A DNA stretch of 64,000 nucleotides from Cryptomeria japonica (GCF_030272615.1 NC_081413.1:602270709-602334708); one strand, 5' to 3'. Shown: positions 34,259 to 45,879, numbered from the stretch's first letter. Notes: generated from the letters alone by a model not told the origin. Made by a program: numbers and translations.

Positions 34259-35690
34259 TTCTTTATCAAGAAAGATATGGATGGTCTAGGAAGTTTTAAC
34301 TCCAGGAGTGATGAAGGAATCTTCCTTGGTTACTCATCTAACAGTAAGGCCTATAAATGCTACAACAAAAGACTAAGAAGAGTCATTGAGAGTGTGCATG
34401 TAAAAGTTGATGAGGATATGCACAAAGGATGTCAACCACAGGTTAACTAGTATGATGATTTTGGTGACGAAGGTGATGAAGATCAGTCAGACAATGAACC
34501 AGAAGAAGCATCCAAGAAGACTCCCAACCGGTATGTGCATTTGAATCAACCAGAAGAGCAAATTCTGGGAAATAAGAGTGATGTTGTGCAGACTAGAAGA
34601 AGACTTGCCTGGAATGATGAACAACTCAACTTCTTCCTCATGACTACAATGGAACCTAAAAATTCAATGAGGCTAGCAAAATAAAAGAATGGATAGATGC
34701 CATGGAAGAAGAACTACAATAGATTGAGAAGAACAAGACTTAGGAATTAGTCCCTAGATCGGAGGACAAGAACATCATTGGCACAAAATTGGTCTACTGG
34801 AATAAGATGAATGAAGAGAGTAATATTGTTAAGCATAAAGCTAGACTAGTGTGCAAAGGATACTCATAGGTAGAGGGGATTGACTTCAATGAAACATTTG
34901 CACCAGTAGCTAGATTAGAAGCAATTAGAATGTTTCTAGCCTTCTCTACCCACAAGGGTTATAAAGTATATCAAATGGATGTAAAATTTACCTTCCTAAA
35001 TGGAAATTCAGAAGTATACATGGAGCAACCGGAAGGGTTTCTACTGCATGATGATGAAACATTTGTGTGCTAGTTGAAGAAGGCCCTATATGGTCTTAAA
35101 CAAGCTCCTAGAGCATGGTATTCAAGGTTAGATCAGAACCTGAAGGAGCAGGGACTCAAAAAGAGAAGTGTTGACAACAATTTGTATATAAAGAAAGATG
35201 GGAATCACATGATTATTGTGGTTGTGTATGTATATGACATTATCTTTGGAGGCAACAAGGACATCCTCTACAAATAATTTTCTGATCAGATGTAGTCAGA
35301 ATTTGAGATGTCAATGCTCGGTAAATTGACATACTTCCTTGGTTTGTAGATATTGTAGCAAGATAAGGGAATATTTATCTCACAAATCAAGTATGTAAAA
35401 GAAATGTTGAAGAAATTCCAACTGGAGGATTGTAATTCAGTAAGTACCCCCATGGTGACTGACAGTAAATTGAGAAAGAATGATAAATCACCGGTGGTGG
35501 ATCAGACTCTGTATAGATCCATGATAGGTAGTCTATTGTATCTAACTGCTTCTAGACCAGATATAGTGCAGGCAATATGCATGGTGGATAGATTCCAAGC
35601 TGCACCTAAGAAGTCACATATGAATGTTGTATGGAGGATCTTTAGGTATCTACAAGGGACACTCAGTTATGGATTGTGGCATCCAAAATA
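34259..35690 (+). pseudogene. Element F: integrase C-terminus and reverse transcriptase
   Basis: It starts with SDEGIFLGYSSNSKAYKCYN (34306), the conserved end of copia integrase, joined directly to Gag sequence. The reverse transcriptase follows: [41 protein letters not shown], and the active site, which reads YVYD at 35227-35238 in place of YVDD, so one catalytic Asp is Tyr. MIGSLLYLTASRPDI closes the domain. At least six TAG or TAA stops interrupt it. Confidence 0.85.
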
Positions 35691-36175
35691 AAGAAATTCA
35701 ATCTTAGAATCATACACTAATTCTGATTGGGTAGGTTGCATTGATGATTGGAAGAGAACAAGTGGTGGTGGATTCTTCCTAGGTGACCGGTTGGTCTCAT
35801 GGCATAGCAAGAAGCAGGACTCAGTCTCTCTATCAACTGCTAAAGCCAAATACATTGTTGTTACTACATGCTTCTCTCAGGTGCTTTGGATGAAGCAGAC
35901 CCTCAAAGACATACATGTGGAAATCACCAATCCTATTCTCATCCAGTGTGACAATTCAAGTGCAATCAACATAGAAAAGAATCTGGTGATGCATTCCAAA
36001 ACAAAGCACATTGCTATCAAGCATCATTTTCTCAGAGAGAAGGTTGAAAGATAGGAAGTAAGGATGGATTATGTCTCTACTGGAGAATAAGTTGCAGACA
36101 TTTTCACCAAACCATTACCGGTAAGCACTTTTGATTACCTCAAATACAAGTTGGGAGTTGTGTCATCTACCTAGG
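35690..36175 (+). pseudogene. Element F: RNase H
   Basis: YTNSDWVGCIDDWKRTSGG (35715), VSLSTAKAKYIV (35824, with Lys where family members have Glu at STAEAEY), IQCDNSSAI and HFLREKVE give the copia RNase H order. It ends ADIFTKPLP, the usual end of copia pol. Stops at 35689, 36053 and 36089. Confidence 0.85.
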
Positions 36176-36190
36176 AAGGATTTATGTGGC

Positions 36191-36339
36191 TCAGGGGGAG
36201 TTGATAGCGGTCAAAGGGGGAGCTCGATATGGATCAAAGGGGGAGTGTACACTACCCTTTTTCATTGTGTCAAAGGGGGAGAAATGTATCGGTATAAAGT
36301 GTCTTATGATAAGTTGACATCAATGCCAAAGGGGGAGAT
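36191..36339 (+). promoter_or_regulatory. Element F: five polypurine boxes before the 3' LTR
   Basis: AGGGGGAG boxes lie at 36193, 36214, 36238, 36273 and 36330. The last, AAAGGGGGAGAT, touches the LTR. The same arrangement is seen in A, C and E. Confidence 0.8.
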
Positions 36340-37996
36340 TGTTGGAGTTTTGGCATTAAGTTGTCATTGATGTCAACTGGTTTGGCAAGGTCACCGGTGA
36401 GCAAGAAGGGGTGACCGTTATGATGGCCATTCACATGAGAGTGAGCAGATAGAAGGAAGGCTTACTAGTAAGGCACAAACCGGGGTGAAGCCTATGTGTG
36501 TGTTAGCATGCTGATTGACAAACGATAGAGAAATAAATTGATCTAGAGGTTGACTGCCTGTTTATGATGAAGAGGCAGAATGTTAAAGTTATCACAAACC
36601 ACTAGAGGTGAAGATTTGTTACCGGTGAAGTGTACACTGTCGGTTAACAGAAGAAGAAGGTCTCACAAGTAAAGGGATGTACCGGTATGAGTTTTCTAAA
36701 TGATCAAGTATGAACCAACTGTGTGTCAGTGAGACAAGTGATTGACCATTGTGATTCCATGTGTAGTTGAGGTGGCAAATATGCTAAGTTCGGTGAAGCC
36801 TCCATCGACAGGGTTGTTGAAATAGCTAGTCAACATTAATGTAATAGCCACAAATCATGGGATTGTAACTAACTGATGTGGATTGAGGAATAAATAAGAA
36901 CAGAGGAAGATCAGGGATTAGTTGGCACTTGCATCAATGAAAATGAAATCCGATTGCAAGAAGATCTTGCAAAGGAAACAACTGAGCGTTTTATGAGTCA
37001 ACAGATTTCAAGGTAGGAAATATTGTACATGATTGCTATCTTTAGAAAGTATGCATTGGACAATGGAAAAGGTGTATAGATGCATCCCTAGAGTACAGGT
37101 GATCGATCCAAGACAGATTGGATCATATCTCATGCAAATTGTGTCGGGTAAAGGAAACCCTAGCCGCCTAGTAATTGAATGCAGTATTGGCGAGAAAGCA
37201 TGGTGATAAATATGTGAGTTCAAGAAAGAGCAAGTTGATGTTGTAGAGAAGAAAAAGAGAGAAGAGAGAGTAAGTACAGTGAAGGATCATTTTGCCTTAG
37301 AATTTATTCTAAGAAAGTTGCAAAGTAAGTGAGCAAGCAAACCGGTGAGAGGGTTTTAAACGGAAGTGATTGAGTACCAGGGCAACTGTAGTCCAACAAT
37401 TAAGAAAACTGGTGAGGTGTGGCAGAGCAAGATAGCATCCAAGTGTGACATAGTGTGTTGTGAGACTGAGAGAGAGAGATAATAGAGGCCAAGAATTAGA
37501 GAGAGTAATCTCACAACCAGTAGTGTGAGATTCTATGGAGGAGAAAAGACTGTCAACCGGCAGTAAGATATTTTATCGAGAGTTGTAGAATTCATTTGAA
37601 ACAAGAAGCCTTAACAATATCTAAATTGTATTTCAATATATACATAGCTAAGTTGCATCTTGGTGTAGGGGTTGATGCTCCTTGGGTAGGTGCCCTAAAA
37701 CAGAAGGAGTTGGTGCTCTAAATCTTTGTAATTGAGAGTTTTACCTATGAGACTGGATTGGAGCAATAGTCTCCAGCAACATTTCTCATTGAGGTTTTTC
37801 CCATATTGGGTTTTCCTCATATATCTGGTGTTGTGGGTTGCATTTGTGTAATTGACCTTTTTGGTTCCTTTTTGCTTCACATGTTTCATTGTTTAGTGCT
37901 TAAGATAATAACCAGCAATCAAAAGTTGCTTTGAAAGTCAAAAAATTTAGGAACCACTGATTCACCCCCCTCTCAGTGGTACTCTGTGTTCAATAG
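36340..37996 (+). mobile_element. Element F: 3' LTR
   Basis: Starts TGTTGGAG after the polypurine tract. Near its end it carries GATTCACCCCCCTCTCAGTG. The outer end reads CAATAG, not the usual CA, directly before the target duplication GTACC. Confidence 0.85.
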
Positions 37997-38084
37997 GTAC
38001 CCTATACCAAGAATTGATGAATTGATAGATGAGATTCATGGAGCAAAATATGTCTCCAAAATTGATCTATGAACAAGTTATTAT
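37997..38084 (+). pseudogene. Element G: reverse transcriptase, middle part
   Basis: Short continuation YPIPRIDELIDEIHGAKYV then SKIDL, a TGA, TSYY. The frame stops at ATTAT (38080-38084), the target duplication of the next insertion. Confidence 0.8.
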
Positions 38085-39357
38085 TCAACCCAACAATATG
38101 AATAATAACTCTAATTGAAGTCTCAATCCGAAGTTTGGACATTCACTCTGTGAAGTTACTATCTTCATAATTGGTGTTCATTTGATTGTCAACCCAGGGA
38201 AGTAATACCTGAAATGGGTCTGCACTATATATGCACTAAGTTCCTGCAATAGCTACCCTACATTACTACAACAACTAACATCTATGCGGGAAAGGTATGC
38301 AAGAATTGAAACAACTGAAAGGTTATAGGAAAAATTCTGCATTAACATGAATTCATTCAAGAAATACTGGCTAGGTCCAATGCTACCAAATAGGAATTAC
38401 TTTGTTTTGGTTTGGCTACAGGAACAGTCAATGGATCTGTTTCCAATGGCTGTAGGAACATTCAATGCAAGAATGTCTATTGTAGCTAAAGAAGAAAACT
38501 AATTTTAACAATTGAAAGACACAGGAACACTCACCAAGTGGGCCCCCTTGGATGAGTGCTTCTAGGCTTCCCAAAAACAACTCTAAGTGCTCAGAATAAC
38601 ATACCTTTATTCATTGCTCTTCAAAATTCATTACATGATTCAGAATCCAAAGAAAACTCAAAACACTACCAACTTTATTTCTAAAATCCTCTTCTTTGTT
38701 TCTTCTCTTTTCTTTCTAACCTTTGAAAAGAGATAAAATTCTTATTTAAAGGTAAACAACTACTTCATACAACACAGATCATGCCGATGAGAAGAGGCGG
38801 ATAATTATTCAAGAAAGGAAATAGTCGGAGTTAAGTCACTAATAAAATGGATCTAAACTGAACTACAATCATAACATAGCATTGTTGTATCTACAACACT
38901 AGTGCCCACTTGAGTAAGACATTAGTAAGTATTGTGCGCCCACTTCTCCTCTTCCATTCCTTATGCTCATCATCTTTTCTGCTGATTCGATCTTTCAGTC
39001 GCCTCCTTGAATAAATCTTACTGCAGTTGGCGCAATAGGAGAGCTTCCACCGCAGCATTATTTTATTCCTGTAATTCAAAAGAAAGAACATACAAGCACA
39101 TATGCATCTATCTTAATTAATCAAAACATCTATTAATTCCATACATGATATTGCCTCAACAATCTGCATGGCAACAGGAATGGATAACATGGCTGCAAAA
39201 ACAACTGGCAAAGACAAAACATGTTTTAATAGGCTTAGCTTAACATCTGAAATGAATATAGTCAACTCTTGATACATCATAACTATCATATAAATCAAAA
39301 TATGAGAAAAACTTAAGAGTTCTAGGGATAAAAATATGCTAATGTCTCAACTCATTA
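38085..39357. mobile_element. Unidentified 1,273-bp insertion in element G
   Basis: The 5-bp duplication ATTAT (38080-38084, 39358-39362) brackets it. Removing it and one copy of ATTAT restores the expected reverse transcriptase order (YY then HQI). The ends (TCAACCC, CTCATTA) are neither TG/CA nor an obvious inverted repeat. On the minus strand two exon-like pieces are seen: one after TTGTTTTTGCAG near 39196 (MLSIPVAMQIVEAIS) and one after TTTTGAATTACAG near 39070 (LRWKLSYCANCSKIYS, then RRRLKDRISRKDDEHKEWKR), the latter ending at a TAG. They do not join in frame through the obvious splice sites. It may be a transposon that picked up host gene pieces; the family is unknown. Confidence 0.5.
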
Positions 39358-39780
39358 ATTATCACCAAATAATAATGAGGGGGGGATATATATCCAAGAC
39401 AACGTTTTGATGCCACTATGGGCACTTTGAATTTTTGGTCATGCACTTTGGCCTTACAAACTCACCAGCCACTTTCCAATCATGCATGAACCATGTTTTC
39501 TGCTAGCAATTAAGGAAATTGTTACTTGTATTTTTTTATTAAATCCTCATCTATAGTAGAACCTGGGAAGAACATCTCCAACATGTGGAGGAAGTCCGAA
39601 GCATCCTAGAGAAATAATCTTTGTACGCCAAAGAGTTAAAATGCGAATTTTGCATGAAGGAGATACTCTACTTGGGTCATAAAATCAATGAAGGGGTAAA
39701 CATTAATGAGGAGAAGATCAAAGCTATCAAAGAGTGTTCTACACCCAAAAAATTGACCTAACTTAGGGGGTTCATTGGTT
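39358..39780 (+). pseudogene. Element G: reverse transcriptase, C-terminal part
   Basis: [30 protein letters not shown], then the active-site region, which reads FFY-stop where FFDD is expected (about 39528), followed by ILIYSRTWEEH and LGHKINEGV. Both catalytic Asp are lost, one as Tyr and one as TAA. Confidence 0.85.
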
Positions 39781-40320
39781 TATGCAGCTATTATAGACAT
39801 TTTATTAAAGGATTTTCCAAAATAGCAGCACCCCTCACAGACCTAACCAAGAAAGGATCCTTCTCATGGAATGATACATCACAACAAGAATTTGACCAAT
39901 TGAAGGAAACCATGAGTTCATGTCCGGTTCTAGCCATTCTAGATTTCACACTACCATTTGAATTACAATGTGATTCATCGGGAGAGGGAATTGGAGCAGT
40001 CCTCATGCAAACAAGACACCCAATAGCATTTGAAAGTAGGAAGTTGACTGAAATAGAAAGGCACTATTCAATTTATGACAAGGATATGTTAGCCATTATG
40101 CATGCCTTAGCAAAATTCTGACAATACCTTGTATGTGGGAAATTTCATGTTAAAAAAAACCAAATAGTTTATGACATTTTATGAATCAAAAAGATTTGAA
40201 TAGCCAACAACAAAAGTGGATGAGTAAGATACAATCTTATGACTTTGACATTGAATATGTCAAAGGTACCCAAAATATAGGGGCAGATGCATTATCAAGA
40301 TGTCGTTGTTTGAATACCAT
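39770..40320 (+). pseudogene. Element G: RNase H
   Basis: Open over 39900-40121 with LQCDSSGEGIGAVLMQ, PIAFESRKL and HYSIYDKDMLAIMHALAKF; then a frameshifted section and YDFDIEYVKGTQNIGADALSR, the usual end of gypsy RNase H. Confidence 0.85.
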
Positions 40321-41560
40321 TACAAGCATAACAAAAGAGTGGAAGAATGACATCATTCCTAAATATGCCAAAGATTCTCTTGCCAATGAGATCCTAGAAG
40401 GGAGAATACCAAATATTGAATACAAGGTAAATGAAGACATTATCTTATACAAAAATAGGGTATATCTACCTACTAATTCAAGAATGAAGGATAACATTTT
40501 GAGGGAATACCATGACAGTCCCCTAGCAAGACATCAAGGTTACTACAAAACATACAAGCAGATTCAGGAAAGGTACTCATGGAAGGGATTTTAGAAATAT
40601 GTCCTCAAACATGTGCAAGAATGTATGATTTTCCAACAAAATAAGGTAGAACAAGGACACTTAGCAAGCCTCCTACAACCACTACCCATTTCCACCCAGA
40701 AATGGGAAAGTATCTCTATGGATTTTATAACCAGACTACCCAAGGTGTATGGTAAGGACTATATTTATGTTATAGTAGATAGACTTACAAAGTATGCTCA
40801 CTTCTTTTCCATCTCTACCAACTATAGTGCAATTCAAATAGCTGAAGTGTTCTTTAAAGAAGTTTTAGACTTCATGGTTTGCCAAGAAATATAGTTAGCG
40901 ATAGGGATAGCCACTTACTTAGCCAATTTTGCCAAGAGATTTTCAGATTGGCAGGTACATAACTTACACCTAGCACCAGCTATCACCCACAAATAGATGG
41001 TCAAACCGAGATTGTTAATAAATGGATAGAATGATATTGAAGTAACGATGTCACGGAGTAGCAGAAAGCATGGACTAAATGGTTACACCTTGGAGAATAT
41101 TTCTATAACAATACACATCGCATGTCTATAGGGATGAGCCCCTTCAAGGCCTTGTATGGGTATGAAGCCACATCATTTGGGGATCTTGTCCAAGATAGTA
41201 GATTACCTGAAGCTAAAGACTTTGCTTAGTAGAATATTGACATCATGAAGACCCTCAAGAAGAACCTCCACCAAGCCCAAAATCAACAAAAACTATATGC
41301 TGATAAGAATCATGTGGAAAGATCATTTGAAGAAGGGGACATGGTGTTTTTGATATTGCAGCCATACAAACAATCAACAATTAAGCCAAGTGGAGCAGAA
41401 AAACTCAAACCAAGGTTCTATGGGCCCTATAAAGTCTTGAGAAGGATAGGGGAAGTATCTTATGAAGTGGAGCTCCCCAAAAATAGCAAGATCCATAATA
41501 TATTTCATGTATCCTTGTTGAATAAAGTCCTAGGACAGCAAGTTGTCCCATGTACATAGT
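40320..41560 (+). pseudogene. Element G: integrase
   Basis: In the zinc-binding region both His are present (YHDSPLARHQGYYKT) but the second Cys of the CxxC is Phe (ECMIFQQNK). Catalytic residues are all findable: MDFITRLP (40717), SDRDSH (40900, shifted frame) and DGQTEIVNKW (40995). The C-terminal part 41245-41559 contains GDMVFLILQPYKQSTI, KLKPRFYGPYKVLRRIGEVSYEVELP and HNIFHVSLL. Frameshifts near 40894 and 41050 and several stops are present. Confidence 0.85.
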
Positions 41561-41755
41561 TTCCACCATTTGATGATGAGGGAAAAATCATATTAGAACC
41601 AAAAATTATCTTGGATACTACAGAGAGAAGTTTAAGAAATAGAACCATCACCGAGTTCTTAATTAAATGGAAGGGCCTACCCATAGAAGATGCCACGTGG
41701 GAAAGGAAAGAAGATATTGAGGCACTCCATAAGGAGAGAAACACTCATATATTAA
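41560..41755 (+). pseudogene. Element G: chromodomain
   Basis: After LEPKIILDTTERSLRN comes EFLIKWKGLPIEDATWE, the aromatic/WKG...ATWE signature of the chromodomain that chromoviruses fuse to integrase and use to target particular chromatin. The frame is open through this part; it ends at a TAA near 41762. Confidence 0.8.
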
Positions 41756-41844
41756 ATTTAATTTATACCATTGTATTTTAATTGTAACTATTAGGAAGTT
41801 GTACAAATTAATAAAAATTGTGATCAAATTACTCAAGAAGTAGA

Positions 41845-42205
41845 ATGGGTACATAGAAGGGTGGCATGGCTCAAGGAAGCCAATGAGGGTGGCTAGGCTC
41901 AAGGAATTTAGTGCCCTAGATGAGTGGGATGGCAAAAAGAAGGCCAATCCTCTCTAAGTATAAAGGCTCAAGGAAGCCAACACCCTAGTGGAGTAGGATG
42001 ACACGAAGAAGGTCACTCCTCTCTAAAGCATAAGGGCTCAAGGAAGCCAATATGGGTAGCTTGGCCCAAGAAAGCTAGCACCTTAGATAAGAAGGATGAC
42101 ACAAAGAAGGTCAGTCCTCTCTATGAGTAAGGGCTCAAGGAAGTCATTTGGACCCACTGACCCAAATGAGGTCAGTCTTTACGGAAGGGCTCAAGGAAGC
42201 CAAAA
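41845..42205 (+). repeat. Tandem repeats with hairpin cores, 3' untranslated part of G
   Basis: Diverged units carry GGCTCAAGGAAGCC, which can fold as GGCT/AGCC with a 6-base loop, at 41868, 41965, 42035, 42132 (AGTC variant) and 42188. Units also share GATGACACAAAGAAGGTCA and CCTCTCTA. Not coding. Confidence 0.75.
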
Positions 42206-42261
42206 CAGGGAAAGAAGATAATCAGTTGCTTGAGGACAAGCAATCATAATGGGAGAAACTG

Positions 42262-42897
42262 TGATGTCCCCACTCTTGACACAAGGGATCAACTTTGGGA
42301 AGTCTCTAAAAGAGATTAAGTTGTAAAAGAATCAAACAGATACACAGTCATACCCCATGACAGCATCTTCATATCAGACTAGGATTGACAACTACAAAGG
42401 ACCTGAGAATATGTTTCCATCGAAACAATAAGTATTGATTATTGATTTCCACCTAAGGGTGATATCGAGTATGGTTAAGGATTGACCACACCTATTATAT
42501 TTAACTAATGATAATAATTCTTTAGTTTAGTGGAAAGATGTGATAATGATCAATGTGACCCTTTGAGCGAATAGACACCCACATCGATTGAATCCATGTA
42601 TAGGAGAAATCATGTCATTATGAAGGGGAATTAAGAAGGATTATTGGCAGAAGAGAGCGCACTCTTACCCAAAAGTTAAGTGGAGATCAAGGAGTACGTA
42701 GAAAAATAGAGAGACTATAAATTATTCCGTTAAAAATAAGATCTGGATGCAGTATTCCTCACAGTCACCAACACCCTAGAAACCATACTACAGTTGCCTT
42801 AGCAATGTATAATCTAGATGTTCCCTTAACATCAAAGTATAGCAGCATCGCATAAAGTTGGCAAGCTTCTGAGATAGGCCAGGAAAGGGACATTACA
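42262..42897 (+). mobile_element. Element G: 3' LTR
   Basis: Pairs with 28500-29161. A short purine run GGGAGAAAC precedes it, and a TTGAGGACAAGCAA stretch common before chromovirus 3' LTRs lies at 42229. Confidence 0.85.
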
Positions 42898-43267
42898 TAT
42901 TTCTAGCACTTACTTTTCATCGAAGCCTATCTTTCCACACAGTTGGCAATCTTCTTTGTAAATAGCTATCTAACCTACTCTAATTTCACTATGAAGGTGG
43001 TAGAGACAAAGGACATAATGGGAAAAAAAACACTTTTGTGTGCTACTATACTAAAAAGAAAGTTTGCATTTATTTTCTTAATTGGAAATATTTACATGTG
43101 TGTCATTTATAGAGGTCTTAGGGAATTTTTGGAAACATCTAATTTAACCAAAAATACTTATCTAGAAACATCTATATAGATCAACATTACAATAAAATAT
43201 AGGAATTTCCAACTAACATTACAACCTTATAATAAAATATAAAATGTCCTAATCCCATAGAAATTAC
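42898..43267. other. Spacer between elements G and J
   Basis: AT-rich. A CTAACATTACAA...ATAAAATATA unit is repeated near 43180 and 43211. No gene is seen (a 78-residue plus-strand frame at 42943 has no recognisable features). Ends with ATTAC (43263-43267), the left target duplication of J. Confidence 0.5.
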
Positions 43268-44822
43268 TGTTGCTAAGAAATCGGGAAATCATCAAAGCAA
43301 TATCAAATTAAGCTAGCTCAATCACAAAAGCTCAAATGCAATGATCAATCCTAATTACATCCAATAGAGACATGAAAGCAAAAAATTCAAGATTAAAAGC
43401 TAAGCAAACCAAATGTAGATTTGAATATCTCCTTCATGTGGCTCCATTGTCCTTCTTTCTTCTTCAAAGAGCTTTGTTGTGGATCTCACCTACTAGTGCA
43501 TGATCATGATATGAAAGCAAGTAGACAAGATGATTGCTCAAGAATACTCGAAGTGTGATTGATTCAACAAAGTGGTTATTTCAATAATGTGATTACCCTT
43601 GATTGAAGAAATTCATCCAATTTATAGACAAATTGGAGAGATGACAAGATTAGCATGAAGAGATTCAAATGGAAATTGCAAATCAATATGACAAATTATG
43701 ACAAATTTGCACTTTCTATGCAAAATTGATTGATTGATAATTATGACAAAATTATGACAACTTTCTATGTCAAAATTGATTGATTGTCAATTATGACAAA
43801 TTATGACAAATTGAAATGTCATTCCCATGAAATTAGGAGAAAAATAGGAGGAAATTGAATTAGAAATTAGGTGAATTAGAAAATTGGAAAAATAGGAATT
43901 AGGAAATTAGAAAATGAGGAAAATAGGAATTAGGAAATTAGGAATTTAGTGAATTAATTAATAATTTTTCATTTATTAATCAATTCACAAAGAGGGAATT
44001 TAGACATTGATGAAAAAATAGGTAAATCAATTAATAATTTGTCATTTATTAATTAATTCACAAAAAGAGGAATAATTAGTTAGCCAATTAAATTAAACAT
44101 TTAATCGTGACACGAAGACCTAGGATAAATAAATAAATTATTTAACCTAGAGGGAGAAATGACAAACAGGGTTAAATGAATAAAATCATGAAGCCCTAAG
44201 AGATGAATTAGAAATGCAAGGATGACAATTAGGTCTTGACAAAGGATAATTGACGTCGATTCGATTTGCTCATGATTCTGAATTGATAAAAGACCAATGC
44301 TGACAAACAATTTGATTGATAAATGCGCCAATTGACGAGGAAAAATGACTAATTGATCCAAATTGAGAAAGACGACGATCGATGACAAATCGATCGCAAA
44401 ATGACAAAATTGACAAGAGGACAAGGATCAATGACAAAATAGATCACAAGACGACAAGATTGATGACAAATTGATCAAAAGACAAGAATCGATGACAAAT
44501 CGATCGCATGATGACAAGATTGAAATGAGGACAAAACCCTAATTAGGATTGACGATGTCAAAAATGATGACAAATGAATACGCACATTGATACAACAGGA
44601 TAAGATTGACCAAAATCATGACTGAAGACTATTGTCGACAAGACCAAATTTGAGAGCGAGATAAATGAAGAATGCAGAAGAAGGACTTGATGCTCGCAAA
44701 TGATAAAGACCAAGTGCGTAACATAGGAGAAATGTTAATGCGACACAAAAACTCTAAAATGAGACAATTCGCCAATGTTAAAGTATGACTCTGCAAGCGT
44801 TGACCATTTTTAGGTGTCTACA
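43268..44822 (-). mobile_element. Element J: 3' LTR
   Basis: The minus-strand TATAAA at 43626-43621 is the candidate promoter. AT-rich GAATTAGGAAATTAG repeats lie at about 43830-43960 and GATGACAAATTGATC-type repeats at about 44330-44560. Confidence 0.9.
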
Positions 44823-44840
44823 TTTTGCCCCTCTTTGAGA
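44823..44840 (-). promoter_or_regulatory. Element J: polypurine tract
   Basis: On the minus strand TCTCAAAGAGGGGCAAAA directly precedes the LTR start TGTAGACACC. Confidence 0.8.
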
Positions 44841-45870
44841 CAATGGGATTTTAAGCGTTGTTTCAAAGAACAATAATGAAAATGCCCCAGACAATAATAA
44901 CGACATATGCATGCCCCCTCGAGGAATTGGCCGGAAATATCCAAAAAAGAGGCCAATTGATCGATAAGAATGATAGAAAATGATAGGATCAAACGGACTG
45001 CCAAGACTGACGGAAGAAATGTTAGTAAGAAGAAATTAGACAGAGGACAAGTAGAGATGAAGAAAAACTTGCTTTCACCAATGCACAGAAGTAGGTGAGA
45101 ACCTTTATTTGATATGGCAAAATGGATGCGGCGCAACATGGCAATGAAGGCCAGAGCAATAATGCAATCCCTTTGCGTAAGACAAACACATCGCACACAA
45201 GGAATGAGTGAATCATCCTAGGGTGCATACATCAAGGGTCGAGGTATGTGCAACATTCACAAAGCGAACGTACTTATCACAAACACCTAATGATATAGTT
45301 GCCCCAGTTTGTGACAAACATTCCACAAATAGAAAACACAACAAAAAACAAAAGGGACCATGAACCATCCTGGTCACTCTAAATCACTCAGTGACATCAT
45401 CGAGCAACATAGGAACATGATCAAAAATAAATCAATAAATGATAAGACTCGCTAATTCCAACAAGTCAAACAAACATCTTGATCTTCATCGTCAAAAATT
45501 GAAAGTGTTGATAGGATGATCATGCTATCTGGTTTCAGGACATGCGGTACCTTGTCTAAGATAGGACACAGTCTGGTTTCGACCATACCACACCGTGTAT
45601 AAGGCCCATGATAGTGTGCCAAGGACGAATGATATTAATGTTGATGTTCGATTGAGAAGACAATTGGGATCAGTTTGAATGTCTGGTTTGATTGAAAAAG
45701 TTCATCTGTTAACGCATGATTTCATTAAAGCGTAGTGTGGGATTGAAAGTCATTGGATGTATGCTCAGCGATCTATCTATGCACAAAGGGGACCATTTAT
45801 TGACAAAATGCAAAATGCCAAAGGAATTGTTTTTGGATTTTGATGCTTTTCGAGTTTTTACAATTTTTTT
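44841..45870. other. Element J: noncoding interior near the 3' LTR
   Basis: No recognisable coding. Contains a CTGGTTTC pair around 45520 and 45573 flanking a TGTCTAAGATAGGACA stretch. Short open frames here are not supported by any family feature. Confidence 0.4.
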
Positions 45871-45879
45871 TGTGTTCAT

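Larger units (their letters stand above)
31294..37996 (+). mobile_element. Element F: internally deleted Ty1/copia retrotransposon
   Basis: Two long LTRs (31294-32964 and 36340-37996) and the target duplication GTACC (31289-31293, 37997-38001) define it. The interior has Gag, a coiled-coil region, then directly the C-terminal part of integrase, reverse transcriptase and RNase H. Protease and the integrase core are missing, with a junction near 34258. It lies in the same orientation as its host G. Its LTR ends, primer-binding site and repeated polypurine boxes match those of the pol-less A/C/E family. Confidence 0.85.
28500..42897 (+). mobile_element. Element G: chromodomain Ty3/gypsy retrotransposon (chromovirus)
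   Basis: LTRs of 662 bp (28500-29161) and 636 bp (42262-42897) start TGATGTCCCC and end GACATTACA. The target duplication is probably TATTT (28493-28497 and 42898-42902), with two extra T at the left junction. The interior runs gag, zinc knuckles, protease, reverse transcriptase, RNase H, integrase, chromodomain in that order. The reverse transcriptase is split by the copia element F and by a 1.27-kb insertion. Multiple stops make it inactive. Confidence 0.9.

Noticed and set aside
41845-42205. CRISPR-like array
   Set aside because: Repeats are diverged, spacing is irregular and the sequence lies inside a plant chromovirus; there is no cas gene and the genome is eukaryotic.
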